From the NCBI GenBank assembly GCA_025655555.1, contig JAHXIQ010000002.1, positions 248,001 to 312,000 on the forward strand: a DNA stretch of 64,000 nt. The letters run 5' to 3'. Made by a program: the position numbers and the translations under genes. This document shows positions 45,347 to 56,335 of the stretch, one piece after another. A model generated the notes under the pieces. It saw nothing but the letters and a program-made list of their open reading frames with translations, did no database searches and had not been told where the DNA came from. Numbering within the stretch: the stretch's first letter is position 1; the number at the start of each line of letters is the position of its first letter. Origin of the DNA: Candidatus Thiodiazotropha sp. (ex Myrtea sp. 'scaly one' KF741663). Its GTDB lineage: Bacteria; Pseudomonadota; Gammaproteobacteria; Chromatiales; Chromatiaceae.

Positions 45347-45817
45347 TTAGATCTCTTGAGCCAAGTCGTTGACGATATCCTGATGGGCGCTGGCACTGAT
45401 CTCCTTCTTGAGGATTTTTTCAGCTCCGGCAACCGCCAGTTCACCGATCCTTTCGCGCAGGTGTTCCCGTGCACGGTTGGTCTCCTGCTCGATCTCCGCC
45501 TGGGCGGCCGTCAGGATGCGATCACCTTCGGTGCGCGCAGTGTCCTTGGATTCATCGACAATTTCAGCAGCCCGTTTTTGAGCCTGGGCTACGATCTCAG
45601 CCGCCTGTGACTTGGCCTCATGCAGCACGTCCTTGGCCCGCTCTTTCGCAAGCTCCTGTTCGTGCTGTCCGCGCTCGGCGGCAGCCAGGCCATCGGCAAT
45701 CTCTTTCTTGCGGGTCTCCAGAGCCCCCATGATCGGGGTCCAGACAAATTTCATGGTGAACCACACGAACACCGCAAAAGTGAGCAGCTGACCTATAAGT
45801 GTCAGATTGATGTTCAT
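45347..45817 (-). CDS. atpF: ATP synthase subunit b
   Basis: The 156-residue subunit has one N-terminal transmembrane helix (LIGQLLTFAVFVWFTMKFVW) followed by a long Ala/Glu/Arg-rich coiled coil. It joins Fo to F1 as a dimer. Confidence 0.97.
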   Translation of the reverse strand: MNINLTLIGQLLTFAVFVWFTMKFVWTPIMGALETRKKEIADGLAAAERGQHEQELAKERAKDVLHEAKSQAAEIVAQAQKRAAEIVDESKDTARTEGDRILTAAQAEIEQETNRAREHLRERIGELAVAGAEKILKKEISASAHQDIVNDLAQEI

Positions 45818-45872
45818 CCCGGAATTACCTCTCGTTGGACGAGATGATAGAGAGTTCGCTCAATGGCCCGAA

Positions 45873-46157
<285 letters not shown>

Positions 46158-46166
46158 TTAAGAAAT

Positions 46167-47039
<873 letters not shown>

Positions 47040-47420
47040 CTATGACTGCTGTCTGTCTTGAAAAAGTGTCGCTACAAGCGGGACGACTACCTGTACTACC
47101 AGATAGCTGCCCAGCAATGCGCCCATATTTAACGGACTGATGTAAACGATCGCAAGAACAAACATCAATCCGGTCAACAAAAGCTTCTGGATTTCGGCTC
47201 CGAGCATGCGCCTGGCGAGTCGCTCCGGCTCCTGCGCACGATAACGCGTGAAGGAGCGGTAAGCGAAATAACCATTTGCCAGGGCGGCGATTAAGCCACC
47301 TATCAACCCTGACCAAGCGGTGGCTTTACCGAATACCAAAAGCACCAAGCCGATAGCCAGCGCAACTCCAAACTGAAGTGCGATGATAGTACGAATTTGG
47401 CTGTTTCCGGTAAGCTGCAT
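47040..47420 (-). CDS. atpI: ATP synthase subunit I
   Basis: The 126-residue membrane protein has four hydrophobic segments and starts at 47420 (MQLTGNSQIRTIIALQFG). It aids c-ring assembly. GLIGGLIAALANGYFAYRSF matches the family. It opens the atp operon, with a good promoter about 45 bp upstream of its start. Confidence 0.9.
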   Translation of the reverse strand: MQLTGNSQIRTIIALQFGVALAIGLVLLVFGKATAWSGLIGGLIAALANGYFAYRSFTRYRAQEPERLARRMLGAEIQKLLLTGLMFVLAIVYISPLNMGALLGSYLVVQVVVPLVATLFQDRQQS

Positions 47421-47466
47421 CCCGGTTTCCCGGTACCCCGTTTGAGCCCTACCAGCAAGGCGGAGG

Positions 47467-47495
47467 AGTATAAGGTTTCTGATATATAAGGTCAA
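47467..47495 (-). promoter_or_regulatory. Probable sigma-70 promoter of the atp operon
   Basis: On the - strand TTGACC, exactly 17 bp, then TATACT lie just upstream of atpI. Transcription would start near 47460, giving a leader of about 40 nt. Both boxes are one or two bases from consensus. Confidence 0.65.
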
Positions 47496-47525
47496 AGGAT
47501 AGGTGAAAAAAAATTATTAATGCAC

Positions 47526-48410
47526 TTATTTAATGTGGTCAATAATGCCTTCCAGCTCATCCAGGCTATTATAGCCAATCACCAGTTTTCCCTTACCTTT
47601 CGCGCCTTGTTGCAGGTCCACCTTGGCACCCAGTTTTTCTGAAAGGTCGTTCACCAGACGGCGGATATCCGGATCAACCGCCACCGGTGGGCGTGCCTGT
47701 TTGGGCGATTCCGCCTCTCCCTGGAGGCGTCTCACCAGGCGTTCCGTCTCCCTCACGGAGAGTCCCTGTTTCACTACCTGATCCGCTGTCTTTGTCTGTA
47801 TTTCTCCCTTCAGGCCCAATAGCGATCTGGCATGGCCCATCTCCAGGCGCCGGCTCTCCACCAGACTCTTCACTTCCTCGTTCAATTCGAGCAGCCGCAA
47901 CAGATTGGTCACCGTGGTGCGGGACTTGCCCACCGCCTTGGCCACCTCCTGGTGGGTCAGGCCGAATTCGTGCAGCAGACGACTGAGGGCGTTGGCCTCT
48001 TCCAGGGGATTGAGATCTTCCCGTTGGATATTCTCGATCAGGCCCATGGCCATGGCCGCTTCTTCAGTGACCTCTTTGACCACCACCGGTATCTCGTCGA
48101 GACCAGCCTGTTGTGCGGCACGCCAACGGCGCTCCCCGGCGATCAGTTCGTAGCGCCCGTTCTCCACCGGGCGGACAATCACCGGCTGGATCACACCCTG
48201 AGCAGCGATTGACTCCGCCAGTTCATGCAGAGTGTCGGCATCGAATTCACGTCGTGGTTGATAACGCCCGCGTTGGATCAGATCCACCGGTAGCCGGTTG
48301 AGACTGTCACCTGTGCCAGCACCGGTATGGGGCTTTGCCTCCGGCTCACTCTGTGCGCCACCTAGCAGGGCGTCGAGCCCACGTCCGAGTCCTCTTTTTT
48401 TTGCCGCCAT
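47526..48410 (-). CDS. parB: Chromosome-partitioning protein ParB
   Basis: The 294-residue protein binds parS and spreads as a CTP clamp. It starts KKRGLGRGLDALLGG, has the CTPase motif GERRWRAAQQAG, the helix-turn-helix LTHQEVAKAVGKSRTTVTNLLRL, and a C-terminal dimer domain. It lies 12 bp after parA. Confidence 0.97.
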   Translation of the reverse strand: MAAKKRGLGRGLDALLGGAQSEPEAKPHTGAGTGDSLNRLPVDLIQRGRYQPRREFDADTLHELAESIAAQGVIQPVIVRPVENGRYELIAGERRWRAAQQAGLDEIPVVVKEVTEEAAMAMGLIENIQREDLNPLEEANALSRLLHEFGLTHQEVAKAVGKSRTTVTNLLRLLELNEEVKSLVESRRLEMGHARSLLGLKGEIQTKTADQVVKQGLSVRETERLVRRLQGEAESPKQARPPVAVDPDIRRLVNDLSEKLGAKVDLQQGAKGKGKLVIGYNSLDELEGIIDHIK

Positions 48411-48422
48411 GGTTCTTTTCCG

Positions 48423-49214
48423 TTATGTCACTGGTGTCTCGGTTTCGCGCACTCGATGTCTGCGCAGCAACTCACTGGCCAGAGCCAGATAGGCCGTTGC
48501 TCCCCGGGAGGTTTTGTCATAGAGCAATATGGGTATACCGTGGCTCGGTGCTTCGGCAACCCGGACATTGCGGGGAATGATGGTATTGAAGACTGCATCC
48601 TTAAAATGTGAAAGCAGTTGGCTGGAGACATCAATCGCCAGATTATTGCGCGGATCATGCATGGTACGCAGGAACCCCTCTATCTGTAGCGCCTGATTGA
48701 GGTGGCTGCGGATCTGCTCAATGGTATCCATCAATGCCGAGAGCCCTTCAAGGGCATAGTATTCCGTCTGAATCGGGATCAATACCCCGTCGGCGGCTAC
48801 CAGCGCATTCAGTGTAAGCATATTAAGAGAGGGCGGGCAATCGATCAGGATGTAATCATAATCCTGCTTCAGGGGCGATAACGACAAGCTGAGCCGCTTC
48901 TCCCGCATGGAGCTGTTCATCAACCCCACTTCTGCTGCGGTCAGGTCCGCATTCGCAGGCATGACATCAAATCCAGCATCCGGGGTGCGTTGAATGGCAT
49001 CCCTCGCTACGGCATCGCCAAGCAGCACATCGCAACTTGAACTTTCGAGGCTGTGCTTATCGATACCGCTGCCCATGCTGGCGTTGCCCTGGGGATCCAT
49101 ATCCACCAGCAGCACGCGCTTTTTCATGGCCGCCAAGGAAGCGGCCAGGTTCACCGTGGTGGTGGTTTTGCCGACACCGCCCTTCTGGTTGGCTACCGAG
49201 ATGATATGTCCCAT
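48423..49214 (-). CDS. parA: Chromosome-partitioning ATPase ParA (Soj)
   Basis: The 263-residue ParA/MinD-type ATPase has the deviant Walker A NQKGGVGKTTTTVNLAASL, LVDMDPQGNAS, and LIDCPPSLNMLTLNALVAAD. No large N-terminal DNA-binding domain is present, which marks it as the chromosomal type. Confidence 0.97.
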   Translation of the reverse strand: MGHIISVANQKGGVGKTTTTVNLAASLAAMKKRVLLVDMDPQGNASMGSGIDKHSLESSSCDVLLGDAVARDAIQRTPDAGFDVMPANADLTAAEVGLMNSSMREKRLSLSLSPLKQDYDYILIDCPPSLNMLTLNALVAADGVLIPIQTEYYALEGLSALMDTIEQIRSHLNQALQIEGFLRTMHDPRNNLAIDVSSQLLSHFKDAVFNTIIPRNVRVAEAPSHGIPILLYDKTSRGATAYLALASELLRRHRVRETETPVT

Positions 49215-49348
49215 GTTCTTTTCTACTTGATTCCGCTCCGACGGGAGCCGCCTATCATAAACCGTGAAAACGCCGAGTGATACTCTTCTGATGTGACCAC
49301 GCCTCCAGCATCAGCACTTTTAGCCCCAATTGCCTGGTTTTCTCCGCT

Positions 49349-49993
49349 TCAACCTGCCTGTGAAAACCGGATCAGACAACGCTGACCCTCTGTATAGGGA
49401 ACCTGCAAGGGAATGATCCGGCAGTTGTTTTCTGCCTCAAGTGTTTGCAGTTCATCCTGCGGCACTGTGGCCTTCATCGCCAGTAGCACGGTATCGATTC
49501 TCCTCAGGCCGGCAGTCAGATCAAGCATGTTGGGCAGGGAAGTGAAGGCCCGAGAGATCAACATGTCAAAGCCCTTTTCCGGCTGGTAGTCCTCAACCCG
49601 GGTATGTACGGCTTCCACATTCTTCAGCCCCAGTTCGAGGATGGCCTGGCGTACAAATCGAATCTTCTTGTTGTTGCTGTCGAGCAGGACGAATTCGATC
49701 TCCGGCCGAATCACAGCCAGGGGTATGCCGGGTAGGCCCGGACCCGTGCCCATATCGAGGCAACGCCTCCCTTCCAGGTGAGGTTCAACTGCCAGACTAT
49801 CGAGCAGATGCCTCGATACCATCTCTAAGGGGTCACGTACCGCTGTGAGGTTGTAGGCCCGGTTCCACTTGGCTAGCAGCGACAGAAATTGCAGCAGCTT
49901 CTCTGCCTGTTCATCCGCCAGCGCAAGGCCCAGCGTCTCGCTTCCTTGCTGCAGCCTTTCACGGCAGGCACTCTCGTCAAAATGAATTGCCAT
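49349..49993 (-). CDS. rsmG: 16S rRNA (guanine527-N7)-methyltransferase
   Basis: The 214-residue SAM methyltransferase has the SAM motif DMGTGPGLPGIPLAV and the GidB pattern KWNRAYNLTAVRDPLEMVSRHLLDSLA. The start overlaps the mnmG stop (TGATG), so the two are coupled. Confidence 0.97.
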   Translation of the reverse strand: MAIHFDESACRERLQQGSETLGLALADEQAEKLLQFLSLLAKWNRAYNLTAVRDPLEMVSRHLLDSLAVEPHLEGRRCLDMGTGPGLPGIPLAVIRPEIEFVLLDSNNKKIRFVRQAILELGLKNVEAVHTRVEDYQPEKGFDMLISRAFTSLPNMLDLTAGLRRIDTVLLAMKATVPQDELQTLEAENNCRIIPLQVPYTEGQRCLIRFSQAG

Positions 49994-51867
49994 CAGGCAG
50001 AACGCTTTTTCAGATGGATCAGCAGCAAGGAGATGGCTGCCGGTGTCACGCCGGGAATGCGGCTGGCCTGTCCCAGAGTCTGAGGCCGGTGACGTTGAAA
50101 CTTCTCCCGCACTTCTGAGGAGAGTCCACGCACCCCATTGTAATCCAGATTCTCAGGCAGGCTGACCGATTCGCTGGCCCGATGCTTTTCGATCTCATCC
50201 TTCTGTCGATCGATATAACCAGCATATTTTGCCTGTACCTCCAGCTGCTCGATCACCTGGGCATCCTCCACGCCGGGGCTCAACCGGGGTAGCTGCATCA
50301 GGTCAAGATAGGCCACATTAGGCCTGGCCAGGAGATTCAGCGCATTGGCCTCTTTGGTAAGATTTGACCCTAGAATCTGCTCGGCCGCTTGAGGATCGAT
50401 GTCAGCAGGTCGTAGCCAGATGCCCGCCAGTCGCTGCTGTTCCCGCTCGATCATCTCACGCTTCTGACTGAACTGCTGCCAACGGACGTCATCGACGAGA
50501 CCAAGCTGTCTACCAGCATCAGTCAGACGAAGATCGGCATTGTCCTCCCGCAGCAGCAGACGGTACTCGGCCCGGCTGGTGAACATACGATAGGGTTCCA
50601 GCGTCCCCCGGGTGATCAGATCATCCACCATTACACCCAGATAGGCCTCATCCCGGCGAGGTGTCCAAGCGGTTTCTTCCCGTGTGTGCCGCACCGCGTT
50701 AAGTCCGGCCAACAGGCCCTGCGCGGCCGCCTCTTCATAGCCGGTTGTCCCGTTGATCTGTCCGGCAAAGAAGAGACCCCCGATAAACTTTGTCTCCAAT
50801 GAGGCCTTGAGGTCACGGGGATCGAAGTAGTCATACTCGATGGCATAACCCGGCCGGGTGATGTGGGCCTGTTCAAAACCCTTCATGGAGCGCACCAGAG
50901 CGAACTGGATATCAAAGGGCAGACTGGTGGAGATCCCGTTGGGATAGATCTCGTGAGTATCCAGCCCTTCCGGTTCAATGAAAATCTGATGTGAGGCCTT
51001 ATCCGCAAAACGAACGATCTTGTCTTCGATGGAGGGACAGTAGCGTGGACCCACACCCTCGATCACTCCGGTATACATGGGTGAGCGGGAGAGACCACCA
51101 CGTATGATGTCGTGGGTCTGCTCGTTGGTGTGGGTGATATGGCAACTCACCTGTCGCGGGTGTTGCTCCGGCGACCCCAGGAAGGAGAAAACCGGTGTCG
51201 GCTGATCACCGGGTTGTGCCTCCAACTGGCTGTAATCAATAGATCTGCCGTCGATGCGCGGTGGCGTGCCGGTCTTCAACCTTTCCACTCGAAAAGGCAG
51301 TTCACGCAGACGCCGGGAGAGGCTATTGGACGGCGGATCCCCAGCACGTCCCCCCTCGTAGTTGGAGAGACCAATGTGAATGCGTCCACCGAGAAAGGTA
51401 CCGACGGTGAGCACAACGGCAGCGGCGCGGAACTTCAGCCCCATCTGCGTTGCCACACCCACAACCCTGTCATTTTCCACCAGCAGATCGTCGACGGCCT
51501 GCTGAAAGATCTGCAGGTTTGGCTGATTCTCCAGCGCATGACGAATGGCTGCTTTGTAGCGAACCCGGTCCGCCTGCGCTCGGGTTGCGCGCACCGCAGG
51601 CCCCTTGCGGGAGTTGAGGGTACGAAACTGGATGCCACCTAAATCGGCCGCCTGTGCCATGATACCGCCGAGCGCGTCGATCTCTTTGACCAGGTGGCCC
51701 TTACCAATCCCGCCAATAGCGGGATTACAGCTCATCTGGCCCAGGGTCTCGATATTGTGGCTGAGCAACAGGGTACGTGCACCCATACGGGCCGCGGCCA
51801 GCGCAGCCTCGGTGCCGGCATGGCCGCCGCCCACCACGATGATGTCAAAGCTATCGGCGAAAAACAT
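49993..51867 (-). CDS. mnmG: tRNA uridine 5-carboxymethylaminomethyl modification enzyme MnmG
   Basis: The 624-residue FAD enzyme works with MnmE on U34 of tRNAs. It has [17 protein letters not shown] (FAD), [22 protein letters not shown] and [13 protein letters not shown]. The C-terminal helical MnmE-binding domain is complete. The partner mnmE lies 7 kb away. Confidence 0.98.
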   Translation of the reverse strand: MFFADSFDIIVVGGGHAGTEAALAAARMGARTLLLSHNIETLGQMSCNPAIGGIGKGHLVKEIDALGGIMAQAADLGGIQFRTLNSRKGPAVRATRAQADRVRYKAAIRHALENQPNLQIFQQAVDDLLVENDRVVGVATQMGLKFRAAAVVLTVGTFLGGRIHIGLSNYEGGRAGDPPSNSLSRRLRELPFRVERLKTGTPPRIDGRSIDYSQLEAQPGDQPTPVFSFLGSPEQHPRQVSCHITHTNEQTHDIIRGGLSRSPMYTGVIEGVGPRYCPSIEDKIVRFADKASHQIFIEPEGLDTHEIYPNGISTSLPFDIQFALVRSMKGFEQAHITRPGYAIEYDYFDPRDLKASLETKFIGGLFFAGQINGTTGYEEAAAQGLLAGLNAVRHTREETAWTPRRDEAYLGVMVDDLITRGTLEPYRMFTSRAEYRLLLREDNADLRLTDAGRQLGLVDDVRWQQFSQKREMIEREQQRLAGIWLRPADIDPQAAEQILGSNLTKEANALNLLARPNVAYLDLMQLPRLSPGVEDAQVIEQLEVQAKYAGYIDRQKDEIEKHRASESVSLPENLDYNGVRGLSSEVREKFQRHRPQTLGQASRIPGVTPAAISLLLIHLKKRSA

Positions 51868-51945
51868 GTCAATAAAAAACTCAGGGTTAATGAAGCGGCT
51901 AGTTTAGCCGATAAGGACGATTGCAGTTAGGTTGGGGAAAGCGGT

Positions 51946-52863
51946 ATGAGTTCAGATCTGAATCGAGTCATTGAAACAGCCGGCGAGATCCTGCTCGGCA
52001 AGACGCAGGTAATCAAGCTGTCGCTGGCCTGCCTGCTGGCGCAGGGACATCTGCTGATCGAGGATCTGCCCGGTGTGGGCAAGACAACGCTGGCACATAC
52101 CCTGGCGCATCTGTTGGGACTGCACTATCAACGAATTCAATTCACCAGCGATATGCTGCCTTCGGATATCATCGGCGTCTCCGTCTACCAGCAGAAAGAT
52201 CAACGATTCCAGTTCCATCCCGGACCGGTGTTTGCCCAACTGGTGCTGGCCGATGAGATCAATCGCGCCACCCCCAAGGCTCAGAGCGCACTGCTGGAGG
52301 CGATGGAAGAGCGGCAAGTCACCGCGGATGGCGAGACCCATGGCCTGCCGGAACCCTTCTTCGTCATCGCCACCCAGAACCCGCTGCATCAGATCGGCAC
52401 CTTTCCTCTGCCGGAATCCCAACTCGACCGGTTCCTCATGCGCATCCCCATCGGCTATCCCGAACGGGGAGCTGAACGAAGCCTGCTGACAGGGGAGGAC
52501 CGGCGGGAAATGCTACAACGTCTGCCGCCGGGGTTGAACACTGAGAAACTGACCGCCATGCAAAAAAAGGTCCGAAACATACACGTGGCTGACGCCTTGC
52601 TCGACTATTGCCAGGACATCCTGGCACACACCCGCAACTCCACCGACTACCGGCATGGACTGTCACCCCGCGCCGGACTCGCCATGCTGCAAAGCGCCAA
52701 GGCTTGGGCCTTGATCGAGGGGCGCAATCAGGTCTTGCCGGAAGATCTGCAGGCCATCCTTCCCGCCACGGTGGGTCACCGGCTGCAGGCCACCGGTGAG
52801 ATTACCAGTGAACAACACGACAGCCTGGTGCAGACCCTGATGGAGGCGGTACCGATTCCCTGA
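51946..52863 (+). CDS. MoxR-family AAA+ ATPase
   Basis: The 305-residue ATPase has Walker A LPGVGKTTLAHTLA, Walker B LADEINRATPKAQSALLEAMEE, and the sensor FFVIATQNPLHQIGTFPLPESQLDRF. MoxR proteins act as chaperones with DUF58/VWA proteins. Here the DUF58 and transglutaminase genes come 2.5 kb later, split off by other genes. Confidence 0.95.
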   Translation: MSSDLNRVIETAGEILLGKTQVIKLSLACLLAQGHLLIEDLPGVGKTTLAHTLAHLLGLHYQRIQFTSDMLPSDIIGVSVYQQKDQRFQFHPGPVFAQLVLADEINRATPKAQSALLEAMEERQVTADGETHGLPEPFFVIATQNPLHQIGTFPLPESQLDRFLMRIPIGYPERGAERSLLTGEDRREMLQRLPPGLNTEKLTAMQKKVRNIHVADALLDYCQDILAHTRNSTDYRHGLSPRAGLAMLQSAKAWALIEGRNQVLPEDLQAILPATVGHRLQATGEITSEQHDSLVQTLMEAVPIP

Positions 52864-52972
52864 ACTCCCAGGTTGGACTAACATCGAGCAAGGCTGGATA
52901 TACGCCGGCAACCGACTCAACTCCTTGAAAGACTTATTTGTCACCACTTGCAGAAGGGGTCCATATACGATT

Positions 52973-53411
52973 GTTAGGAGGCACCACGCTGAACCCCTAC
53001 CGAAATGCACGTGGCCGAACCAAAAACCAACTTAACAACACCAGCCCGCCAAAGACAGTGTAAATAACGACAAAAACCCACGATGGGGCTTGATAGTACA
53101 AGAGTTCGTTCAACCAGTGCGTTATGAAGGAGCCCTCGTAGACAGTTTCTCCCGCTTTCGATCGTAGATCCATTTCCCAAGTCGTCAGCGGGCAAATGAC
53201 ACCGAACCAGGATTGCAAAACGACAACGCCAATTCCGAGTAAATGTGAGACACGGAACCACGGGTTTCTCACCCATTGCCATGATAGAAACTTACCCACA
53301 AAGATTAGAATCAAGCCGAGCACAACAAAGACTACGAACAATACATGTGTGACAAGTATGGTGACGGCGGCCAAAGAATAGAGCGCCTGGGACTCCATAG
53401 TGCCTCCTAAC
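52973..53411. repeat. Inverted repeat flanking the DUF2784 gene
   Basis: GTTAGGAGGCAC (52973-52984) and its exact complement (53400-53411) bracket the single gene at 52997-53398. The right copy is also that gene's ribosome site; the left copy has no translational role. This looks like a small cassette border but does not fit an integron attC core. Confidence 0.45.
52997..53398 (-). CDS. DUF2784 membrane protein
   Basis: The 133-residue protein has four predicted transmembrane helices. GVVVLQSWFGVICPLTTWEMDLR and the YEGSFITHWL segment are the DUF2784 hallmarks (ICPLT.LE...). Function is unknown. AGGAGG lies close upstream of the ATG. It is opposite in strand to its neighbours. Confidence 0.82.
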   Translation of the reverse strand: MESQALYSLAAVTILVTHVLFVVFVVLGLILIFVGKFLSWQWVRNPWFRVSHLLGIGVVVLQSWFGVICPLTTWEMDLRSKAGETVYEGSFITHWLNELLYYQAPSWVFVVIYTVFGGLVLLSWFLVRPRAFR

Positions 53412-53705
53412 GATTAAAATAACCGGCATGTTTGCTGCGTTTGGCGCACAATTATTTGTCTGTGTAGTTGATACCCTGTTATACCACGCTTTTCCATACA
53501 CACTCTGGGCATAATGAAGGGCCATGTACACAAGAAATCTTACAAACCAAACTTGGAATTTGTCTCGTATCAGAAAATGGGTTATCTGTGAATGAATACT
53601 AAGATGTCTCATAACAATAGCATCGTGTCGGACGGTCAACCTCACCACCTCAGTATGCGGCCGCTAGCCCCATATACCAACCGATAGCAAAAAAGACGAT
53701 AGAAA
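53412..53705. other. Intergenic, no gene seen
   Basis: About 290 bp of A+T-rich DNA between the divergent DUF2784 and glycosylase genes. Short frames lack ribosome sites. Both promoters must lie here but none stands out. Confidence 0.5.
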
Positions 53706-54137
53706 ATGAGATTGTGGTCAATTCATCCAAGATACTTAGATGCAAAGGGTTTGGTTGCACTTTGGCGTGAAGCCTTATTGGCACAGAATGTTCTGCTTGG
53801 AAAAACGATTGGTTATAAAAACCACCCGCAACTAACTCGATTTAAAGAAGCGAGGAACCCGGAGGGCGCTATCGCAAGCTATTTGAGGGGTATTGAGAAA
53901 GAGGCGAAAGCAAGAGGCTATAATTTTGATAAGTCTAAAATTAACGGAAAGTATATAAGATACCCAATATCAGTAACTTCCGGCCAAATAAAATTTGAAT
54001 TTTCTCATTTAAAAAAGAAGTTAAAGGAAAGAGATCGTGAAAAATTACTGCTTCTGACATCAGAACAGGAAATAGTGCTACATCCTTTATTTGAAGAGGT
54101 AAGCGGTAAAATCGAGAGCTGGGAAATACAGAAATAA
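53706..54137 (+). CDS. Pyrimidine dimer DNA glycosylase family protein
   Basis: The 143-residue protein opens MRLWSIHPRYLDAKGLVALWREALLAQNVL and continues GYKNHPQLTRF, the characteristic start of the Pyr_excise family related to T4 endonuclease V. Such enzymes excise cyclobutane dimers. The central EGAIASYLRGIEKEAKARGYNFD also fits. The C-terminal part is longer and more basic than I expect. Markedly A+T-rich compared with moxR or the DUF58 gene, so probably acquired. Confidence 0.8.
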   Translation: MRLWSIHPRYLDAKGLVALWREALLAQNVLLGKTIGYKNHPQLTRFKEARNPEGAIASYLRGIEKEAKARGYNFDKSKINGKYIRYPISVTSGQIKFEFSHLKKKLKERDREKLLLLTSEQEIVLHPLFEEVSGKIESWEIQK

Positions 54138-54207
54138 TAGGCATTGGCAACAGATGATTATCTTTATTACTTTCCATTGTCACCCATCATTTTTTCTATC
54201 TTGAATC

Positions 54208-55191
54208 ATGTTCACAACACTCATCAGAAAATATATCGATCTGATCAAGCGTATCGATACTCGTCAGGATGACGAGATCATTGTAAAACGTTTTGAACAT
54301 TTTAACGATGTACTGCAGCCGGGAGAATCCATTATCTGGCAGGGTAAACCCTCAGCAAAGCATGCCTGGGGCGATCATGATCAGATGGAACCGGCAGGTT
54401 CAGTTAGTGAACGGCCTGTCTCACTTAGCGGGCGCAAGGTAGAGATGATATTGGCACTAGTGTTTATCCTGTTTATGTTTTTGATGGGTCTCGTCAGTAC
54501 CTATGCTGGTATTGATGAACTGCTACACAACAAAGAGATGGGTACACAGGCACTCGGGATTTTCCTGATTCTGACAGGAATTACCTTTATGTCCGGATTA
54601 CCGTTCCTGATGCGTCCCATTTTTAATTCCCTGCGGACCCGGCAACTCACTTATCTTCTCACCTCGACACGGGCGATGATCATCCGTCGTGGTCATGCAT
54701 GGGCTGAGATCTGGACACGCTCATGGGTGATCCTCTCGGTATCCTTACTGCTTCTATATGGCGTCATCCTATTCAGTGGAATTTTTATCGAGAGTTCACA
54801 CCAGGATATTGTTGATGGGGCAGGCATGAGCACTTGGCTGGCAAGGCTCTTCATCCTGCTTATCATGGCACCGGTGGGCTTCATATTTGCCGCTCTCGGT
54901 TTTGTCGGCTTGTATTTTCAGTCCGTTATCATCCTCGATGCCATCAAGGATCGTCACGGCATCTTTATGCGTGCCTTTGACTTCGACGAGATCAAACGCA
55001 ACGATTTCCCGGTTATTTCACGACCGCGTAAGGAAGGGGTCGGAGATGTCATTCTCGGCCAGGATGGCCATTGGGAATATGATATCGATTTCAACCAGGC
55101 CCCCTGGTTCAAGATCAACGCGGTCGGTTTCTTATCAGTACCTCATGCCAAGCAAGTGATGGCAAAAGTTGAGCGTACGTTATCAAGGTGA
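54208..55191 (+). CDS. Membrane protein with PH-like features, unknown
   Basis: The 327-residue protein has about four transmembrane helices: a pair at about 80-130 and a pair at about 165-240. LQPGESIIWQGKPS (about 37-50) and LTYLLTSTRAMIIRRG resemble bacterial PH (YdbT/bPH-like) membrane proteins, where such phrases recur. The C-terminal 80 residues are soluble. The function is unknown. Confidence 0.65.
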   Translation: MFTTLIRKYIDLIKRIDTRQDDEIIVKRFEHFNDVLQPGESIIWQGKPSAKHAWGDHDQMEPAGSVSERPVSLSGRKVEMILALVFILFMFLMGLVSTYAGIDELLHNKEMGTQALGIFLILTGITFMSGLPFLMRPIFNSLRTRQLTYLLTSTRAMIIRRGHAWAEIWTRSWVILSVSLLLLYGVILFSGIFIESSHQDIVDGAGMSTWLARLFILLIMAPVGFIFAALGFVGLYFQSVIILDAIKDRHGIFMRAFDFDEIKRNDFPVISRPRKEGVGDVILGQDGHWEYDIDFNQAPWFKINAVGFLSVPHAKQVMAKVERTLSR

Positions 55192-55379
55192 ATATGGTAT
55201 TCGCTACAAATCAGATCCCGCCCATTTACCGCAAATATAAAATGCTTCGAGATGTGGTACTGGTGGTTGCTTATTTCAAGCATACGATAGACAGCAAGGC
55301 TCAATAATAACCATTCTATTGACCAGAATGCTTAATCGCAACTTCTCCAAACTTCATCAGTCGTACCATAATAGTGGCT

Positions 55380-56333
55380 ATGTCATCACTTTTAATACCT
55401 AACTGGCTCTACCGTTTCCGCCGTCAAGCCAGAACTGATGGTCGTGGCGGCGTAGTGATACGGCCGCGTAGTCTTTATATTTTACCGACCCGGCAGGGCA
55501 TACTGCTTGCCTTGGTACTTTTTCTGATGCTTGCCGGTTCTATTAACTACGGCAGCAATCTTGCCTATCTTGTCACTTTTCTCCTGGGTGGCATCTGGTT
55601 ATCTGCCATCCTGCACACTTGGCGCAATCTGTTGGGCTTAATGATACATCCTGCTCAGGTTTCTCCCGTCTACGCAGGTCAGGAGGCAAGGTTCAGCCTA
55701 TCGGTCACAAACCCATCTTCACTTCGGCGTTTTGGTATCTCGCTACGCCAAAAAAAACTATTGGGAGAATCCGCCGATCTTGCAGGTGAAGAGTCATGCC
55801 TGTTGCATCTGCCGATACCCACTGTACATCGAGGCAGGCTTCCTTTACCGGAAGTCAGTCTGCATACCGTCTATCCGCTTGGTCTATTTCACGCCTGGAG
55901 CTATGCCCGGCTGGATATCTCCTGCCTGGTCTACCCCCGTCCTGCCGAAGCGGGTGAACCCCCTTCTGACAGTTGTTATACATCAAGTGAAGATGGTGAC
56001 AGAGGCGTTGGAGCCGATGACTTTGTCGGTCTGCGCACCTACCGGGAGGGGGATTCACCCCGCCATATCGATTGGAAGGCCTTTGCACGCGAGCGGGGAT
56101 TGATGAGCAAGCAGTTTGGCGGTGACCGTACTGAACGGGTGGAACTGGATTGGGATTTGCTACCGGCGGTAGATACCGAGACCCGGCTCAGTTTGTTATG
56201 TCGTTTTATTCTACAGGCAGAATCCCAGGCAATCTCCTACGGACTGCATCTGCCAGATCTGACTATAGCACCAGGTATGGGCGAACGGCATAAACAACGT
56301 TGCCTGGCCGCACTGGCGACTTTTGGAGAGTGA
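55380..56333 (+). CDS. DUF58 domain protein
   Basis: The 317-residue protein starts at ATG 55380 (a GTG at 55374 is also possible; neither has a good ribosome site). Two transmembrane helices lie at about 35-75. The DUF58 motif GADDFVGLRTYREGDSPRHIDWKAFAR is clear. DUF58 proteins work with MoxR ATPases and TgpA-like proteins, probably in envelope or stress-related complex assembly. It is followed by the transglutaminase gene with a 2-bp gap. Confidence 0.92.
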   Translation: MSSLLIPNWLYRFRRQARTDGRGGVVIRPRSLYILPTRQGILLALVLFLMLAGSINYGSNLAYLVTFLLGGIWLSAILHTWRNLLGLMIHPAQVSPVYAGQEARFSLSVTNPSSLRRFGISLRQKKLLGESADLAGEESCLLHLPIPTVHRGRLPLPEVSLHTVYPLGLFHAWSYARLDISCLVYPRPAEAGEPPSDSCYTSSEDGDRGVGADDFVGLRTYREGDSPRHIDWKAFARERGLMSKQFGGDRTERVELDWDLLPAVDTETRLSLLCRFILQAESQAISYGLHLPDLTIAPGMGERHKQRCLAALATFGE

Positions 56334-56335
56334 CG

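Noticed and set aside
52973-53411. Integron attC site around the DUF2784 gene
   Set aside because: The GTTAGGA sequence does not fit the GTTRRRY core and no paired inner sites or integrase are present.
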